The position numbers and the translations under genes are program-made. A DNA stretch of 62,223 bases from Hyphomicrobiales bacterium. Lineage in GTDB: Bacteria; Pseudomonadota; Alphaproteobacteria; Rhizobiales; Rhizobiaceae. Numbering within the stretch: the stretch's first letter is position 1; each line of letters starts with the position of its first letter. The notes under the pieces were generated by a model. The model was given only the letters and a program-made list of their open reading frames with translations, searched no databases and had not been told where the DNA came from. The stretch lies in assembly GCA_002709005.1 (NCBI GenBank), contig PAPH01000039.1:1-62223 (forward strand), in the 5' to 3' direction. This document shows, in pieces, positions 10,797-24,195 of this stretch.

Positions 10797-11369
10797 ATGC
10801 ATACGGTATTGATCGTCATTCATCTCATGATCGTGCTCGCCCTGGTGGGCGTGGTGCTGATCCAGCGCTCGGAAGGCGGCGGCCTCGGCATCGGCGGTGG
10901 CTCCGGCTTCATGTCGGCACGCGGTGCCGCCAACGCGCTGACCCGCACCACCGCTATTCTGGCGACTGCGTTCTTCATCACCTCCCTGGCGCTCGGCCTG
11001 CTCGCCCGCTACGGTTCGAGCACGACCGACATTCTCGACCGCATTCCGGTCGAGACCCAGGGGCAGGGCAACGGCATTCTCGATCAGCTCGGCGGTTCGA
11101 GCGAGTCCGAGCCGGCGACCCCCGCGCCGGCCGCCGACGCCAACGGCGTTCCGACCGAAAGCGATTCGACGTCGACGCCCCCTGCCGCCACGACCGCACC
11201 CACGACGAATGCTCCGGCGGCAAGTGCGCCCTCCGGGGACGAGCCCGCAACGGACGCAGCCCCCGCGGACGGCACCACCAACGATGCCCCAGCGGCGGAT
11301 GAACCGGCCGCAGAAGCGCCCGCATCCGAGGCTCCTGCTGCCGAGGATGGCGTTCCTACCGGCCAGTAA
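10797..11369 (+). CDS. secG: Protein translocase subunit SecG
   Basis: Small subunit of the SecYEG preprotein channel in the inner membrane. Two hydrophobic helices sit in the first 75 residues (VLIVIHLMIVLALVGVVLI and ILATAFFITSLALGLLA) around the conserved GGGLGIGGGSGF loop. The start at 10797 has AGGAA six bases upstream. At 190 residues it is long for SecG, because residues from about 95 form a low-complexity Ala/Pro/Asp/Glu/Thr tail, a feature common in alphaproteobacterial SecG. An intrinsic terminator follows. Confidence 0.95.
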   Translation: MHTVLIVIHLMIVLALVGVVLIQRSEGGGLGIGGGSGFMSARGAANALTRTTAILATAFFITSLALGLLARYGSSTTDILDRIPVETQGQGNGILDQLGGSSESEPATPAPAADANGVPTESDSTSTPPAATTAPTTNAPAASAPSGDEPATDAAPADGTTNDAPAADEPAAEAPASEAPAAEDGVPTGQ

Positions 11370-11391
11370 GTCTGGCCCTAACCATTCACCG

Positions 11392-11427
11392 ACCCCGGTA
11401 CGGGCAACTGTGCCGGGGTTCTTTTTT
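11392..11427 (+). terminator. Intrinsic terminator after secG
   Basis: A nine-base-pair stem based on ACCCCGG (11392-11398) and CCGGGGT (11413-11419), plus two inner pairs and a ten-base loop, runs into TTCTTTTTT. It lies 22 bases after the secG stop. Confidence 0.85.
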
Positions 11428-11579
11428 GGGGAAATCGGAAGATGCAACCGCGCACGGCGGTCAGCGCTCTTTCGCTTGGTGCGTGCCTCGTACTATGGCG
11501 GTCGCACGATTTTCCCTATCCACCAAAAACTGCCGCCTCCGAACATTTTGGGGTGGCGGAATCAGTTCAGCCGAAGTAA

Positions 11580-13220
<1,641 letters not shown>

Positions 13221-13240
13221 TCGTCCTGCATCGGAATAAG

Positions 13241-13271
13241 AAAAGGCGCGAGGATGTTTCCCGCGCCTTTT
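13241..13271. terminator. Bidirectional terminator between pyrG and usp
   Basis: A perfect ten-base-pair stem, AAAAGGCGCG (13241-13250) with CGCGCCTTTT (13262-13271), and an 11-base loop. The A-run and T-run flank both arms, so it can stop transcripts from convergent pyrG and the usp gene. Confidence 0.88.
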
Positions 13272-13301
13272 CTCGTTTCAGGACTGACGAGGCCTGGTCG
13301 G

Positions 13302-14156
13302 CTATCGCACCAGGAGTACCGGCACCAGGCAGGAGCGGATCATTTCGGTGGTGGTCGAGCCGATGATCAGGCTGCGGATGCGGGAGTGGCCATAGGCGCC
13401 CATGAGGACGAGATCCACGCCGTTGTCCTTCACATAGGCGCCGAGCGCCGTCTCCGGCTGGCCGTCAACAATATGGCTCGAGGCGTCGTGGCCGGCCTGG
13501 GTGAGTTTGTCGACGGCGATCGAAAGGCTTTTCTCGATCTCGGCATGCGGGCGGCCGACATAGACGACGTCGACATCGAGGCCGGTGAGCAGCGGCGAGC
13601 TGGCGGCGAGGTCGACGGCCTTGCGACTCGAGGTGCCGCCGTCCCAGGCGATCAGCACCTTGTTGATCGGCTTGAAGGCGCGTGAGGCGACGAGGACCGG
13701 CTTCTTGCTGGTGCGGACGATGCGTTCGAGGTTGGACCCCAGATGCATGCCGGCGAAATCGGCGGCCTCGCCGCGCTTGCCGACGACGACGAGGGCGGCG
13801 GATTTTTCCCGCTCGGAAAAGAGGTCGACGAGATCGCCGCGGAAGAGGTGCTGCTCGATCTGCTTGACGCCGTTCTCCGAAAGGATCGCAGCCGCGTCCT
13901 CGACGATGGCGCGGCCCTGGTCCTGCAGCAGTTTGGAGCGTTCGGCGTCGAGTGCCGCGAGCTTTTCGAGAAGGGCGGTGCGGGCGCCGAGCGCGATGGC
14001 GCCGGAGCGGTCGCCGGTGTCGCTGGCCTCGCGGCGGCCGATCACATGCATGACCTCGACACCGGCCTCGAGCTGGGCCGCGGCCCAGGCGGCGTGCTCG
14101 CACACGCTTTGGGAATAGATCGATCCGTCGACCAGCGAGATGATTTTGTCGTCCAT
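13302..14156 (-). CDS. Tandem universal stress protein
   Basis: Cytoplasmic universal stress protein with two Usp folds (284 residues). The first half starts MDDKIISLVDGSIYS and ends in a LVVVGKRG/GSNLERIVRTSKKPVLV motif near residues 120-150. The second half (VLIAWDGGTSSRKAVDL, LVLMGAYGHSRIRSLIIGS) keeps the G-2x-G-9x-G(S/T)-like nucleotide loop. Such tandem proteins are usually induced by stress or stationary phase, but no EcfG-type promoter is visible in its short upstream gap. It is followed upstream by a SulP transporter on the same strand, 65 bases away. Confidence 0.88.
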   Translation of the reverse strand: MDDKIISLVDGSIYSQSVCEHAAWAAAQLEAGVEVMHVIGRREASDTGDRSGAIALGARTALLEKLAALDAERSKLLQDQGRAIVEDAAAILSENGVKQIEQHLFRGDLVDLFSEREKSAALVVVGKRGEAADFAGMHLGSNLERIVRTSKKPVLVASRAFKPINKVLIAWDGGTSSRKAVDLAASSPLLTGLDVDVVYVGRPHAEIEKSLSIAVDKLTQAGHDASSHIVDGQPETALGAYVKDNGVDLVLMGAYGHSRIRSLIIGSTTTEMIRSCLVPVLLVR

Positions 14157-14221
14157 GGGGTCATCCTCCGGAAGCGGCGGGTGATGAGGTGCCCGATGCC
14201 CGCTTCATAGTCTTTTATGGT

Positions 14222-15706
14222 TCAGTGCGAGAGCATCTCGTCCATCGCGCCGGGCTTGTCGTGGATGGCAAGCTTGTCGACGATGGTTTCCGACGCCTTG
14301 TTGAGGCCGATGATCTCTACCTCCGCACCTTCGCGGCGGAACTTCAGCACCGCCATATCGAGAGCCTGCACCGAGGAAATGTCCCAGATATGGGCCTTCG
14401 ACACGTCGATGGTGACATGATCGAGCACCTCGCGGAAGTCGAAGGCGCGCATGAAATCTTCCGACGAGGCGAAGAAGAGCTGGCCCTCGACGAGATAGGT
14501 GCGCTTGCGCCCGTCCTCCGAAAGCTCGGAGCGGACGGCGAAGATCTGGGAGATCTTCCACGCGAAGAAGATGCCCGACAGAAGCACGCCGACCAGCACG
14601 CCGATCGCCAGATTATGGGTGGCGACGACGAAGGCGACCGTGGCCAGCATCACCACCGAAGAGGAGCGGGGATGGGTTCTCAGATTGACGATAGACGACC
14701 AGGAGAATGTGCCGATCGAAACCATGATCATGATGGCAACGAGCGCCGCCATCGGGATTTTCGCCACCCAGTCGCCGAGGACCACGCAGAAGAACAGGAG
14801 CATCGTGCCGGCGACGAAGGTCGACAGTCGCCCACGTCCGCCGGATTTGACGTTGATGATCGACTGGCCGATCATCGCGCAGCCGGCCATGCCGCCGATG
14901 AAACCGGTCAGCGAATTGGCCACGCCCTGGCCGATGCATTCCTGGTTGCGGTTCGAATCGGTGTCGGTCAGATCGTCGACGATCGACTGGGTCATCAGCG
15001 ATTCGAGCAAGCCGACCGCGGCCACGCCCACCGAATAGGGCAGGATGATCATCAGCGTTTCAAGCGTGAACGGGATCTGCGGGATGAGGAAGACCGGGAG
15101 CGTGTCCGGCAGGTCGCCCATGTCGCCCACGGTTCGCAGATCGAGGCCGAGCGTCAGGCTGATCGCGGTGAGCACGACGATTGTGACGAGCGGCGAGGGT
15201 ATGGCAGTGGTGATGCGGGGGAAAAGATAGATGATGGCAAGGCCGGCCGCCACCATCACGTAGGTCAGCGGCGGCACGTCGATCAGTTCGGGGAGCTGCG
15301 CCATGAAGATCAGGATGGCGAGCGCGTTGACGAAGCCGGTCATCACCGATTTCGAGACGAAACGCATCACGTAGCCGAGCTTCAGCAAACCCGCCCCGAT
15401 CTGGATCAGGCCCGCGAGCACCGTGGCGGCGAGCAGATATTGCAGCCCGTGATCGCGGACCAGCGTCACCATGAGGACCGCGGTCGCCGCGGTGGCCGCA
15501 GAGATCATGCCGGGACGTCCCCCGACGATCGCCGTGATCACGGCGATCGAGAAGGAGGCATAGAGGCCGACCTTGGGGTCGACGCCGGCGATGATCGAGA
15601 AAGCGATCGCCTCGGGGATCAGGGCAAGGGCGACGACGAGACCCGAAAGAATGTCGGCGCGGACATTGTGGGTCCACTGATGCTTGTAGCTCGAAAGGGA
15701 AATCAT
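14222..15706 (-). CDS. SulP-family anion transporter with STAS domain
   Basis: Inner-membrane SulP/SLC26 transporter, 494 residues from Met 15706. The membrane core begins with [20 protein letters not shown], the typical SulP first-helix signature near residue 33, and contains about ten further hydrophobic stretches. The C-terminal STAS domain covers about residues 400-490 ([19 protein letters not shown]). The frame runs 53 codons further upstream, but that extension is Arg-rich and not family-like. Substrate may be sulfate, bicarbonate or another anion; sequence reading does not decide. The same-strand Usp gene 65 bases downstream may be co-transcribed. Confidence 0.87.
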   Translation of the reverse strand: MISLSSYKHQWTHNVRADILSGLVVALALIPEAIAFSIIAGVDPKVGLYASFSIAVITAIVGGRPGMISAATAATAVLMVTLVRDHGLQYLLAATVLAGLIQIGAGLLKLGYVMRFVSKSVMTGFVNALAILIFMAQLPELIDVPPLTYVMVAAGLAIIYLFPRITTAIPSPLVTIVVLTAISLTLGLDLRTVGDMGDLPDTLPVFLIPQIPFTLETLMIILPYSVGVAAVGLLESLMTQSIVDDLTDTDSNRNQECIGQGVANSLTGFIGGMAGCAMIGQSIINVKSGGRGRLSTFVAGTMLLFFCVVLGDWVAKIPMAALVAIMIMVSIGTFSWSSIVNLRTHPRSSSVVMLATVAFVVATHNLAIGVLVGVLLSGIFFAWKISQIFAVRSELSEDGRKRTYLVEGQLFFASSEDFMRAFDFREVLDHVTIDVSKAHIWDISSVQALDMAVLKFRREGAEVEIIGLNKASETIVDKLAIHDKPGAMDEMLSH

Positions 15707-15920
15707 GGTGTCTCTGCGGTTTGTCGCTGACCGGGCGATGTCTCGACGCGGCGGACGGGTCGCTGGCCCGTATTCAGGATGCGACCGGCGGGAAGTTCGG
15801 CAATGACCGGATGAATTTTGTGCAGCGCACGGCGCCGGAATAGCGCGATCGAGCCGGAATGCCAAGGCCTGCGGGGGTTTTCGCGCCTATGGGGCCATTT
15901 TCGCCCGGGATCCTGACAGC

Positions 15921-16781
15921 CTACTGGCGGAGTGCGTAATACTGCATGAGGTCGGCCATGCGCTGGTCGCGGACCTTGGCCAAATCCTCGCCCATCACCA
16001 CGCCCACGAGATAGCGGCCGTTGCGGCGGGTGGAGGTGGCGAGGTTGAAGCCCGATGCACGGGTATAACCGGTCTTCAGACCATCGGCGCCCGGAATCAT
16101 GTCGAGCGCCTTGTTGTGGCCGCGGATAGTCTTGCCGTTGTACTCGAAGGAACGCAGCGAGAAATAGGCGTAATATTGCGGAAAGCGCGACTTCAGCGCG
16201 ACGGCGAGGCGGGCCATGTCGGTCGCGCATGTCACCTGGTTGGGATCGGGCAGGCCCGAGGCATTGGTGAACCGCGTCTTCGACATGCCGAGCGCGCGGG
16301 CCTGCCGGGTCATGATCTCGGCGAAACGCTCCTCGGAGCCGCCGGCGAGGAATTCGGCCACGGCGGTGGCGACGTCGTTGGCTGACTTGACGACGAGCGC
16401 GCGGATCGCCGTATCGACAGGAATGGTCGAGCCGGCCTTGAGGTACAGTTTCGAAGCCGGCTTGCTTGCCGCGTTGGCGGAAACCGGAATCGGCGTGTCG
16501 CGGGTGATGCGGCCCGATTCGAGCGCCTGGAAGAGGAGATAGAGCGTCATCATCTTCGTCAGCGAGGCCGGATAGCGCGTCTGGTCGGCTTGGGCGGTGT
16601 AAAGCGCCGTTCCCGTGCCTGCATCGATGATGATAGCAGAGAATTTCTCCGGAACCGGGGCGACCTGGGTGACCGGATTGAGCGTTTCGGTGGTCGAACA
16701 GGCGGTCGCGCCGGCAAGCACCAGTGCCAAGAAGGCCGCGCCGAAAACGCGTGTGAAGATGTTCCCGGAGGAGCGTCGCAT
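15921..16781 (-). CDS. D-alanyl-D-alanine carboxypeptidase (DacF/PBP5-like, short)
   Basis: Serine-type D,D-carboxypeptidase trimming peptidoglycan stem peptides in the periplasm. All three catalytic motifs are present: Ser73-x-x-Lys76 (SLTK), Ser133-Ala-Asn135 (SAN) and Lys236-Thr-Gly238 (KTG). A signal sequence (VFGAAFLALVLAGATAC) suggests export, possibly as a lipoprotein at the Cys, although the lipobox is weak. Met at 16781 has AGGA six bases upstream; an open extension of 34 codons upstream is not signal-like. At 286 residues it lacks the C-terminal PBP5 beta domain, as do other short rhizobial paralogues. Confidence 0.9.
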   Translation of the reverse strand: MRRSSGNIFTRVFGAAFLALVLAGATACSTTETLNPVTQVAPVPEKFSAIIIDAGTGTALYTAQADQTRYPASLTKMMTLYLLFQALESGRITRDTPIPVSANAASKPASKLYLKAGSTIPVDTAIRALVVKSANDVATAVAEFLAGGSEERFAEIMTRQARALGMSKTRFTNASGLPDPNQVTCATDMARLAVALKSRFPQYYAYFSLRSFEYNGKTIRGHNKALDMIPGADGLKTGYTRASGFNLATSTRRNGRYLVGVVMGEDLAKVRDQRMADLMQYYALRQ

Positions 16782-16959
16782 TGCAATCCTGTTTTCCAAA
16801 TCGCCCGCACAAGAACTAGCGGGGCTCCGGGGGGAAGGCAAGACGGCGCGATGCGCTCGGCAAACGATCCCCGCCTCGTTCATTCAGTTGCGCGTTCGAG
16901 AACGGACCTGCTAAGGGAGCGCGTTCGTTCTGTTCTTAAATTTCCGCCGGGAGGAAACG

Positions 16960-17853
16960 ATGGCAAATCCGCGCAAGCCACGGCGGCTCGATCACCTCGT
17001 CCTGCCTGTCCCCGAGCTCGATCTCTGCCGGACCCGTCACGAGGAGCTGGGCTTCCGCGTCGCACCCGACGCCCGTCATCCTTTCGGCACGGAAAACGCC
17101 TGCGTTTTCTTCGAGGACGGCACCTATCTCGAGCCGCTGGCGATCGCCGTGCGCGAGGAGTGCGAAGCGGCCGCGCGTGAAGGCAACGTCTTCGTCGCCC
17201 GCGACCAGGCCTATCGCTTCCGTCGCGGGGAGAACGGGTTTTCGGCGCTGGTGACTTCGTCGCCGGACGCGCGGGCCGATCACGCACGTTTTATCGCCGA
17301 CGGGATCTCGGCCGGCGACATGCTGGAATTCTCACGGCCGATGAAACAGCCGGACGGCTCGGAGACGGCGGCGAGCTTCCGGCTCGCGTTCGCCGCCGAT
17401 CTGCGCAGCCCCGATTTCTTCGGCTTCTCGGTCGAGCGGATCGCGATGCCTGCGGCCGACCGGTCGGCGCTGACCGCTCATGAGAACGGCGTAACCGGCA
17501 TTTCGGAAATAGTGCTGAGCGAGACCAACCCGACCGATTTCCAGTATTTCATTCAGGAACTGGCGGACAATCGCGAGGTCGAGGCGCATTCCTTCGGCAT
17601 GGAGATCGCGCTTGATGGTGCGGTCATCAACGTGATGACGCCAGAGGGGCTGAAGGCTTTCTTCGGGATCGAGGCGAAGTGCCATGGCCGCGGACTTAAG
17701 GCGCGCGGTATCGTCTACCGTGTGAGGGATCTCGCCGCGACCGAGCATGTCCTCACCGCCAAGGGGATTGCCGCCAGTCACCAGGGCAACCGTCTCGTCG
17801 TCCTGCCTGAACCGGGGCAGGGTGCATTCTATGCTTTCGAGGAAAGGAAGTGA
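16960..17853 (+). CDS. VOC-superfamily (glyoxalase-like) protein
   Basis: Cytosolic protein of the vicinal oxygen chelate fold, 297 residues. The N-terminal half ([42 protein letters not shown]) matches Glyoxalase_3-type proteins, and a second VOC-like repeat follows from about residue 175 ([15 protein letters not shown]). A GGGAGGAAA element is 10 bases upstream. The stop lies two bases before the kdsA ATG, so the pair is one transcript, but no link to KDO synthesis is known to me. The substrate is unknown. Confidence 0.75.
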   Translation: MANPRKPRRLDHLVLPVPELDLCRTRHEELGFRVAPDARHPFGTENACVFFEDGTYLEPLAIAVREECEAAAREGNVFVARDQAYRFRRGENGFSALVTSSPDARADHARFIADGISAGDMLEFSRPMKQPDGSETAASFRLAFAADLRSPDFFGFSVERIAMPAADRSALTAHENGVTGISEIVLSETNPTDFQYFIQELADNREVEAHSFGMEIALDGAVINVMTPEGLKAFFGIEAKCHGRGLKARGIVYRVRDLAATEHVLTAKGIAASHQGNRLVVLPEPGQGAFYAFEERK

Positions 17854-17855
17854 CC

Positions 17856-18686
17856 ATGGCCGCCAACAGCGTGGTGAAGGCCGGCGATGTCGTGTTCGCC
17901 AACGACCGGAAATTCAGCCTGATCGCCGGACCGTGCCAGATGGAAAGCCGCGAGCACGCCTTCGAGATGGCGGGACGGCTCAGGGAGATCTGCGCCGAAC
18001 TCGATCTCGGCCTCGTCTACAAATCCTCCTTCGACAAGGCGAACCGGACATCACTTTCCGCCCAGCGCGGCATGGGGCTGGAAAAGAGTCTCGAGGTGTT
18101 TGCCGATCTGAAGAAGGAATTCGGCTTTCCCGTCATCACCGACATCCATACCGAGGAACAGTGCGCGGTCGTCGGCGAGGTGGTGGACGTGCTGCAGATT
18201 CCGGCCTTTCTCTGCCGCCAGACGGACCTTTTGATCGCCGCGGCAAAGACCGGACGGGTGATCAACGTCAAGAAGGGGCAGTTTCTGGCGCCTTGGGACA
18301 TGAAGAACGTGCTCTCGAAGATCGTCGATAGCGGCAATCCGGACGTGCTCCTGTGCGAACGCGGCGCGTCCTTCGGCTACAACACGCTGGTTTCCGACTT
18401 TAGGGCGCTGCCGATCATGGCGGGGTTGGGAGCGCCGGTGGTATTCGACGCCACCCACTCGGTGCAGCAGCCGGGCGGACAGGGCGGATCGACGGGCGGT
18501 CAGCGCGAATTTGTCGAAACGCTGGCACGCGCGGCTGTCGCCGTCGGCGTGGCCGGTCTTTTCATCGAGACCCACGAGGATCCGGACAATGCGCCGTCCG
18601 ACGGCCCCAATATGGTGCCGCTGTCGGAGATGCCGCGGCTTCTGGAAACGCTTCTGGCGTTCGATGCGATCACGAAAGCCGATTGA
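17856..18686 (+). CDS. kdsA: 3-deoxy-8-phosphooctulonate synthase
   Basis: Condenses phosphoenolpyruvate with arabinose 5-phosphate to KDO 8-phosphate for lipopolysaccharide inner core (276 residues). Visible signatures are [13 protein letters not shown] near residue 24, [13 protein letters not shown] near 52, [14 protein letters not shown] near 110 and [12 protein letters not shown] near 195. ATG 17856 has GGAAAGGAAG upstream. A GTG at 17850 overlaps the stop of the preceding gene and is a less likely alternative. It lies upstream of eno, the standard rhizobial order. Confidence 0.97.
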   Translation: MAANSVVKAGDVVFANDRKFSLIAGPCQMESREHAFEMAGRLREICAELDLGLVYKSSFDKANRTSLSAQRGMGLEKSLEVFADLKKEFGFPVITDIHTEEQCAVVGEVVDVLQIPAFLCRQTDLLIAAAKTGRVINVKKGQFLAPWDMKNVLSKIVDSGNPDVLLCERGASFGYNTLVSDFRALPIMAGLGAPVVFDATHSVQQPGGQGGSTGGQREFVETLARAAVAVGVAGLFIETHEDPDNAPSDGPNMVPLSEMPRLLETLLAFDAITKAD

Positions 18687-18700
18687 GCGTCATCACGACT

Positions 18701-18729
18701 TTGCATTTGCGCGCCAATTTACCTTTAAT
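18701..18729 (+). promoter_or_regulatory. Probable eno promoter
   Basis: TTGCAT (18701-18706), a 17-base spacer and TTTAAT (18724-18729), five of six to the -10 consensus, in the 219-base gap between kdsA and eno. The leader would be about 170 bases. Inferred by eye. Confidence 0.45.
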
Positions 18730-18809
18730 GGCTGGAAGGCCGGGCAGGAAGTGCTGGCGTACCCGCTCGTCAGGGTTCGCTCGATTGCATTTTCGATGCC
18801 TTGGTTTAA

Positions 18810-20180
<1,371 letters not shown>

Positions 20181-20204
20181 TTGGTTATCGAGCTGAGACA
20201 ATCG

Positions 20205-20235
20205 ACGCCCTCGCGGAAATCCGCGGGGGCGTTTT
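20205..20235 (+). terminator. Intrinsic terminator after eno
   Basis: Twelve-base-pair stem with one wobble, ACGCCCTCGCGG (20205-20216) against CCGCGGGGGCGT (20221-20232), with an AAAT loop, followed by TTTT. It lies 25 bases after the eno stop. Confidence 0.85.
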
Positions 20236-20464
20236 CGTTTGTGCCCGACGACAGCTCGCGACCACAGGCTTTGCATGTGATGGCGGCGCGTCTATGCTCG
20301 TCGCGTTGATTGCACCGTTCTGGAAGTTTCCGATGAAATCGGCTGACCGAACCATCTGAATGACGCCCTGCGCATCGGCTCAGGGCCGTGCCGCGCCGCC
20401 TCACGTGGGCGAGCGCGCCTTTTCCGCCTGAGCGCGGACAAGCAATTCGTTCAGAGAGACGCAA
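20236..20464 (+). other. Non-coding gap before the acetyltransferase
   Basis: These 229 bases between the eno terminator and the acetyltransferase hold no reading frame that I can support. The acetyltransferase promoter should be here, but no convincing -35/-10 pair was found. AGAGAG 3-8 bases before its ATG is the likely ribosome site. Confidence 0.4.
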
Positions 20465-21100
20465 ATGACAAATTACTTCGAAAGCCCCTTTCGGGGCATG
20501 ACACTCGACAAGCAGGTCACCAATCCGAACATCATCGTCGGGCGGTACAGCTATTATTCGGGCTATTATCACGGCCACGGCTTCGATGATTGCGCACGCT
20601 ACCTTCTTCCGGACGAAGGCGTGGATCGGCTGGTGATCGGAAATTTCTGCTCAATCGGATCGGGTGCCGCCTTCATCATGGCGGGCAACCAGGGTCACCG
20701 TCACGACTGGATCAGCACGTTTCCGTTCTACTGGATGCCGGACGTCCCGGCGTTCGACGGGGCGGCAAACGGGTTCGAGCCGGCCGGTGACACCGTCATC
20801 GGAAACGACGTCTGGATAGGCGCCGAGGCAATCGTCATGCCGGGGATAAGGATCGGAGACGGCGCAGTGATCGGGACCCGCGCGGTCGTTACGCGCGACG
20901 TTGAGCCCTACGCCGTCGTCGGCGGCAATCCGGCGAGGACCATCCGCAAAAGGTTCGATGACAGCGTCGTCGTCCTGCTTGAGGAAATGCGATGGTGGGA
21001 CTGGACGGATGAACACCTGAAAGCCGCCATGCCGTTATTGACGTGCGGCGACGTTGCAAAGCTTCACGAACACTGGAGGGAGCGCATCCGCTCCGCCTGA
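20465..21100 (+). CDS. CatB-type (xenobiotic) O-acetyltransferase
   Basis: Hexapeptide-repeat acetyltransferase of the type B chloramphenicol/xenobiotic acetyltransferase family, 211 residues. These enzymes acetylate hydroxyls of antibiotics or other small molecules with acetyl-CoA. Seen: [16 protein letters not shown] near residue 25, [19 protein letters not shown] followed by HRHDW (catalytic His region, near 78), the left-handed helix repeat [18 protein letters not shown], and [13 protein letters not shown]. It separates eno from ftsB, which are usually adjacent in rhizobia, so it looks like an insertion. The natural substrate cannot be told, and resistance should not be assumed. Confidence 0.85.
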   Translation: MTNYFESPFRGMTLDKQVTNPNIIVGRYSYYSGYYHGHGFDDCARYLLPDEGVDRLVIGNFCSIGSGAAFIMAGNQGHRHDWISTFPFYWMPDVPAFDGAANGFEPAGDTVIGNDVWIGAEAIVMPGIRIGDGAVIGTRAVVTRDVEPYAVVGGNPARTIRKRFDDSVVVLLEEMRWWDWTDEHLKAAMPLLTCGDVAKLHEHWRERIRSA

Positions 21101-21131
21101 TCGCCTCCGCCACCGTCGTGAATGCTGTTGG

Positions 21132-21168
21132 GGGCGGGGCCGCACATGGATCCGCCCTTCGCATTTTT
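21132..21168 (+). terminator. Weak candidate terminator after the acetyltransferase
   Basis: GGGCGG (21132-21137) can pair with CCGCCC (21152-21157), followed by six bases and TTTTT. The loop is large and the T-run offset, so this is tentative. Confidence 0.3.
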
Positions 21169-21258
21169 CACTTACTTGCGTTTTTTCGCATGTGCGTAAA
21201 CGTTTCTTAAGCATGATCGCCCATGATTTACCGATGCTCCGGTAAGGCGTAATCAGGC

Positions 21259-21579
21259 ATGCGAACCAAATTCAGAAAACGGAAGGCGTACGGACGTCTT
21301 GTTGTTCCGTTTCTCTCCCTTATCTGCTTTTCCTACTTCGGCTTTCATGCGCTGCATGGAACGTTCGGGCTCGAATCGGCATCGCACCTCGAAGTGCGAC
21401 GCGCGGAGCTGGCCGCTGAGCTTGCCGCGTTGGAAGCGGAGCGCGAGGCGCTCGAAAAGCGCGTGGCGCTGATGAGCGACGGTTCGATGGAGGCGGACAT
21501 GCTCGATGAGCGGGCGCGCTACATGCTCAATGTGGCGCGGCCCGACGAGGTCGTCTATTTTATAGATCGCGCTAATTAA
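21259..21579 (+). CDS. ftsB: FtsB/DivIC septum-formation protein
   Basis: Small bitopic cell-division protein of the FtsB/DivIC family (106 residues). It has a basic N-terminus (MRTKFRKRKAYGR), one membrane helix (LVVPFLSLICFSYFGFHAL, residues 14-32) and a periplasmic coiled coil (AELAAELAALEAEREALEK). The C-terminal ERARYMLNVARPDEVVYF matches the conserved FtsB tail. Its position before pdhA is conserved in rhizobia. A partner role with FtsL/FtsQ is inferred from the family. Confidence 0.9.
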   Translation: MRTKFRKRKAYGRLVVPFLSLICFSYFGFHALHGTFGLESASHLEVRRAELAAELAALEAEREALEKRVALMSDGSMEADMLDERARYMLNVARPDEVVYFIDRAN

Positions 21580-21618
21580 CTGAAGCCAAGTTAAATTCTG
21601 CAAAGTCGTTAAAATCCA

Positions 21619-21632
21619 GCAACTTAAGTTGC
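21619..21632. promoter_or_regulatory. Perfect 14-bp palindrome upstream of pdhA
   Basis: GCAACTTAAGTTGC reads the same on both strands. It lies 22 bases upstream of the candidate pdhA -35 box, in a stretch richer in A and T than its surroundings. Possible operator for a regulator of pyruvate dehydrogenase; the regulator is unknown. Confidence 0.45.
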
Positions 21633-21654
21633 ATGGTCGTTATGCGTTTATGGC

Positions 21655-21683
21655 CTTGCTGACGGCGGCGGTCTCCCGTATCT
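21655..21683 (+). promoter_or_regulatory. Candidate pdhA promoter
   Basis: CTTGCT (21655-21660), 17 bases, GTATCT (21678-21683), each four of six to the rhizobial CTTGAC/CTATAT pattern, 30 bases before the pdhA ATG. Confidence 0.4.
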
Positions 21684-21713
21684 TTTCCGGAACGAAAAAA
21701 TCGGGAGGACGCC

Positions 21714-22763
21714 ATGGCGCCACGCAAGCAGACCGGTTCAACGTCGCGCAAATCCTCGCGCGGTTCGGCTTCAACAAAATCAGGGCTCGAAGGCGGCTTC
21801 ACCGACTTCTCTAAAGAGCAGGAACTCGACGCCTATCGGGAGATGCTTCTGATCAGACGTTTCGAGGAAAAGGCAGGCCAGCTTTACGGCATGGGCTTCA
21901 TCGGCGGTTTCTGCCACCTCTATATCGGACAGGAAGCCGTCGTCGTCGGCATGCAGATGGCGCTCAAACCGGGCGACCAAGTGATCACCGGCTACCGCGA
22001 CCACGGCCACATGCTGGCAACCGGCATGGAGGCCCGCGGCGTGATGGCGGAGCTGACCGGGCGCAGGGGCGGCTATTCCAAGGGGAAGGGCGGCTCCATG
22101 CACATGTTCTCCAAGGAAAAGCATTTTTACGGCGGCCACGGCATCGTTGGCGCCCAGGTGTCGCTTGGCACCGGGCTGGCCTTCGCCAACCAGTACCGCG
22201 ACAACGACAATGTCTCGCTTACCTATTTCGGTGACGGCGCGGCCAATCAGGGGCAGGTTTACGAGAGCTTCAACATGGCGGCCCTGTGGAAACTCCCGGT
22301 GATCTACATCGTCGAGAACAACCGCTATGCGATGGGCACCTCGACCGCCCGCGCTTCCGCGCAGTCCGACTTCTCCCAGCGCGGCATGTCGCTCGGTATC
22401 CCCGGCCATCAGGTCGACGGCATGGACGTACGCGCCGTGCACGCGGCCGGCGAGGAAGCGGTCGAATACTGTCGCTCGGGCAAGGGGCCGATTATCCTGG
22501 AAATGCAGACCTACCGCTATCGCGGCCACTCGATGTCCGACCCGGCGAAATACCGCAGCAAGGACGAGGTGCAGAAGATGCGCTCCGAGCGGGACCCGAT
22601 CGAGCAGGTCAAGGCGCGTGTTCTCGACAAGAAATACGCTACCGAGGATGAACTGAAGCAGGTCGACAAGAAGATCCGCGACATCGTCGCCGACTCAGCC
22701 GATTTCGCCCAGTCCGATCCGGAGCCGGATGTGTCCGAGCTCTACACCGACATCTTGCTCTAA
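21714..22763 (+). CDS. pdhA: Pyruvate dehydrogenase E1 component, alpha subunit
   Basis: Thiamine-diphosphate subunit of the pyruvate dehydrogenase complex that decarboxylates pyruvate (349 residues). The TPP motif [17 protein letters not shown] starts near residue 170 and ends in VENN. Other E1-alpha marks are [16 protein letters not shown] near 64 and [15 protein letters not shown] near 264, the phosphorylation-loop region in mitochondrial homologues. A Ser/Lys-rich N-terminal 25 residues precede the fold. GGGAGGA is upstream. pdhB starts 13 bases after the stop. Confidence 0.97.
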   Translation: MAPRKQTGSTSRKSSRGSASTKSGLEGGFTDFSKEQELDAYREMLLIRRFEEKAGQLYGMGFIGGFCHLYIGQEAVVVGMQMALKPGDQVITGYRDHGHMLATGMEARGVMAELTGRRGGYSKGKGGSMHMFSKEKHFYGGHGIVGAQVSLGTGLAFANQYRDNDNVSLTYFGDGAANQGQVYESFNMAALWKLPVIYIVENNRYAMGTSTARASAQSDFSQRGMSLGIPGHQVDGMDVRAVHAAGEEAVEYCRSGKGPIILEMQTYRYRGHSMSDPAKYRSKDEVQKMRSERDPIEQVKARVLDKKYATEDELKQVDKKIRDIVADSADFAQSDPEPDVSELYTDILL

Positions 22764-22776
22764 GGGAGGGGAAACC

Positions 22777-24183
<1,407 letters not shown>

Positions 24184-24195
24184 GGAGGAGACACC

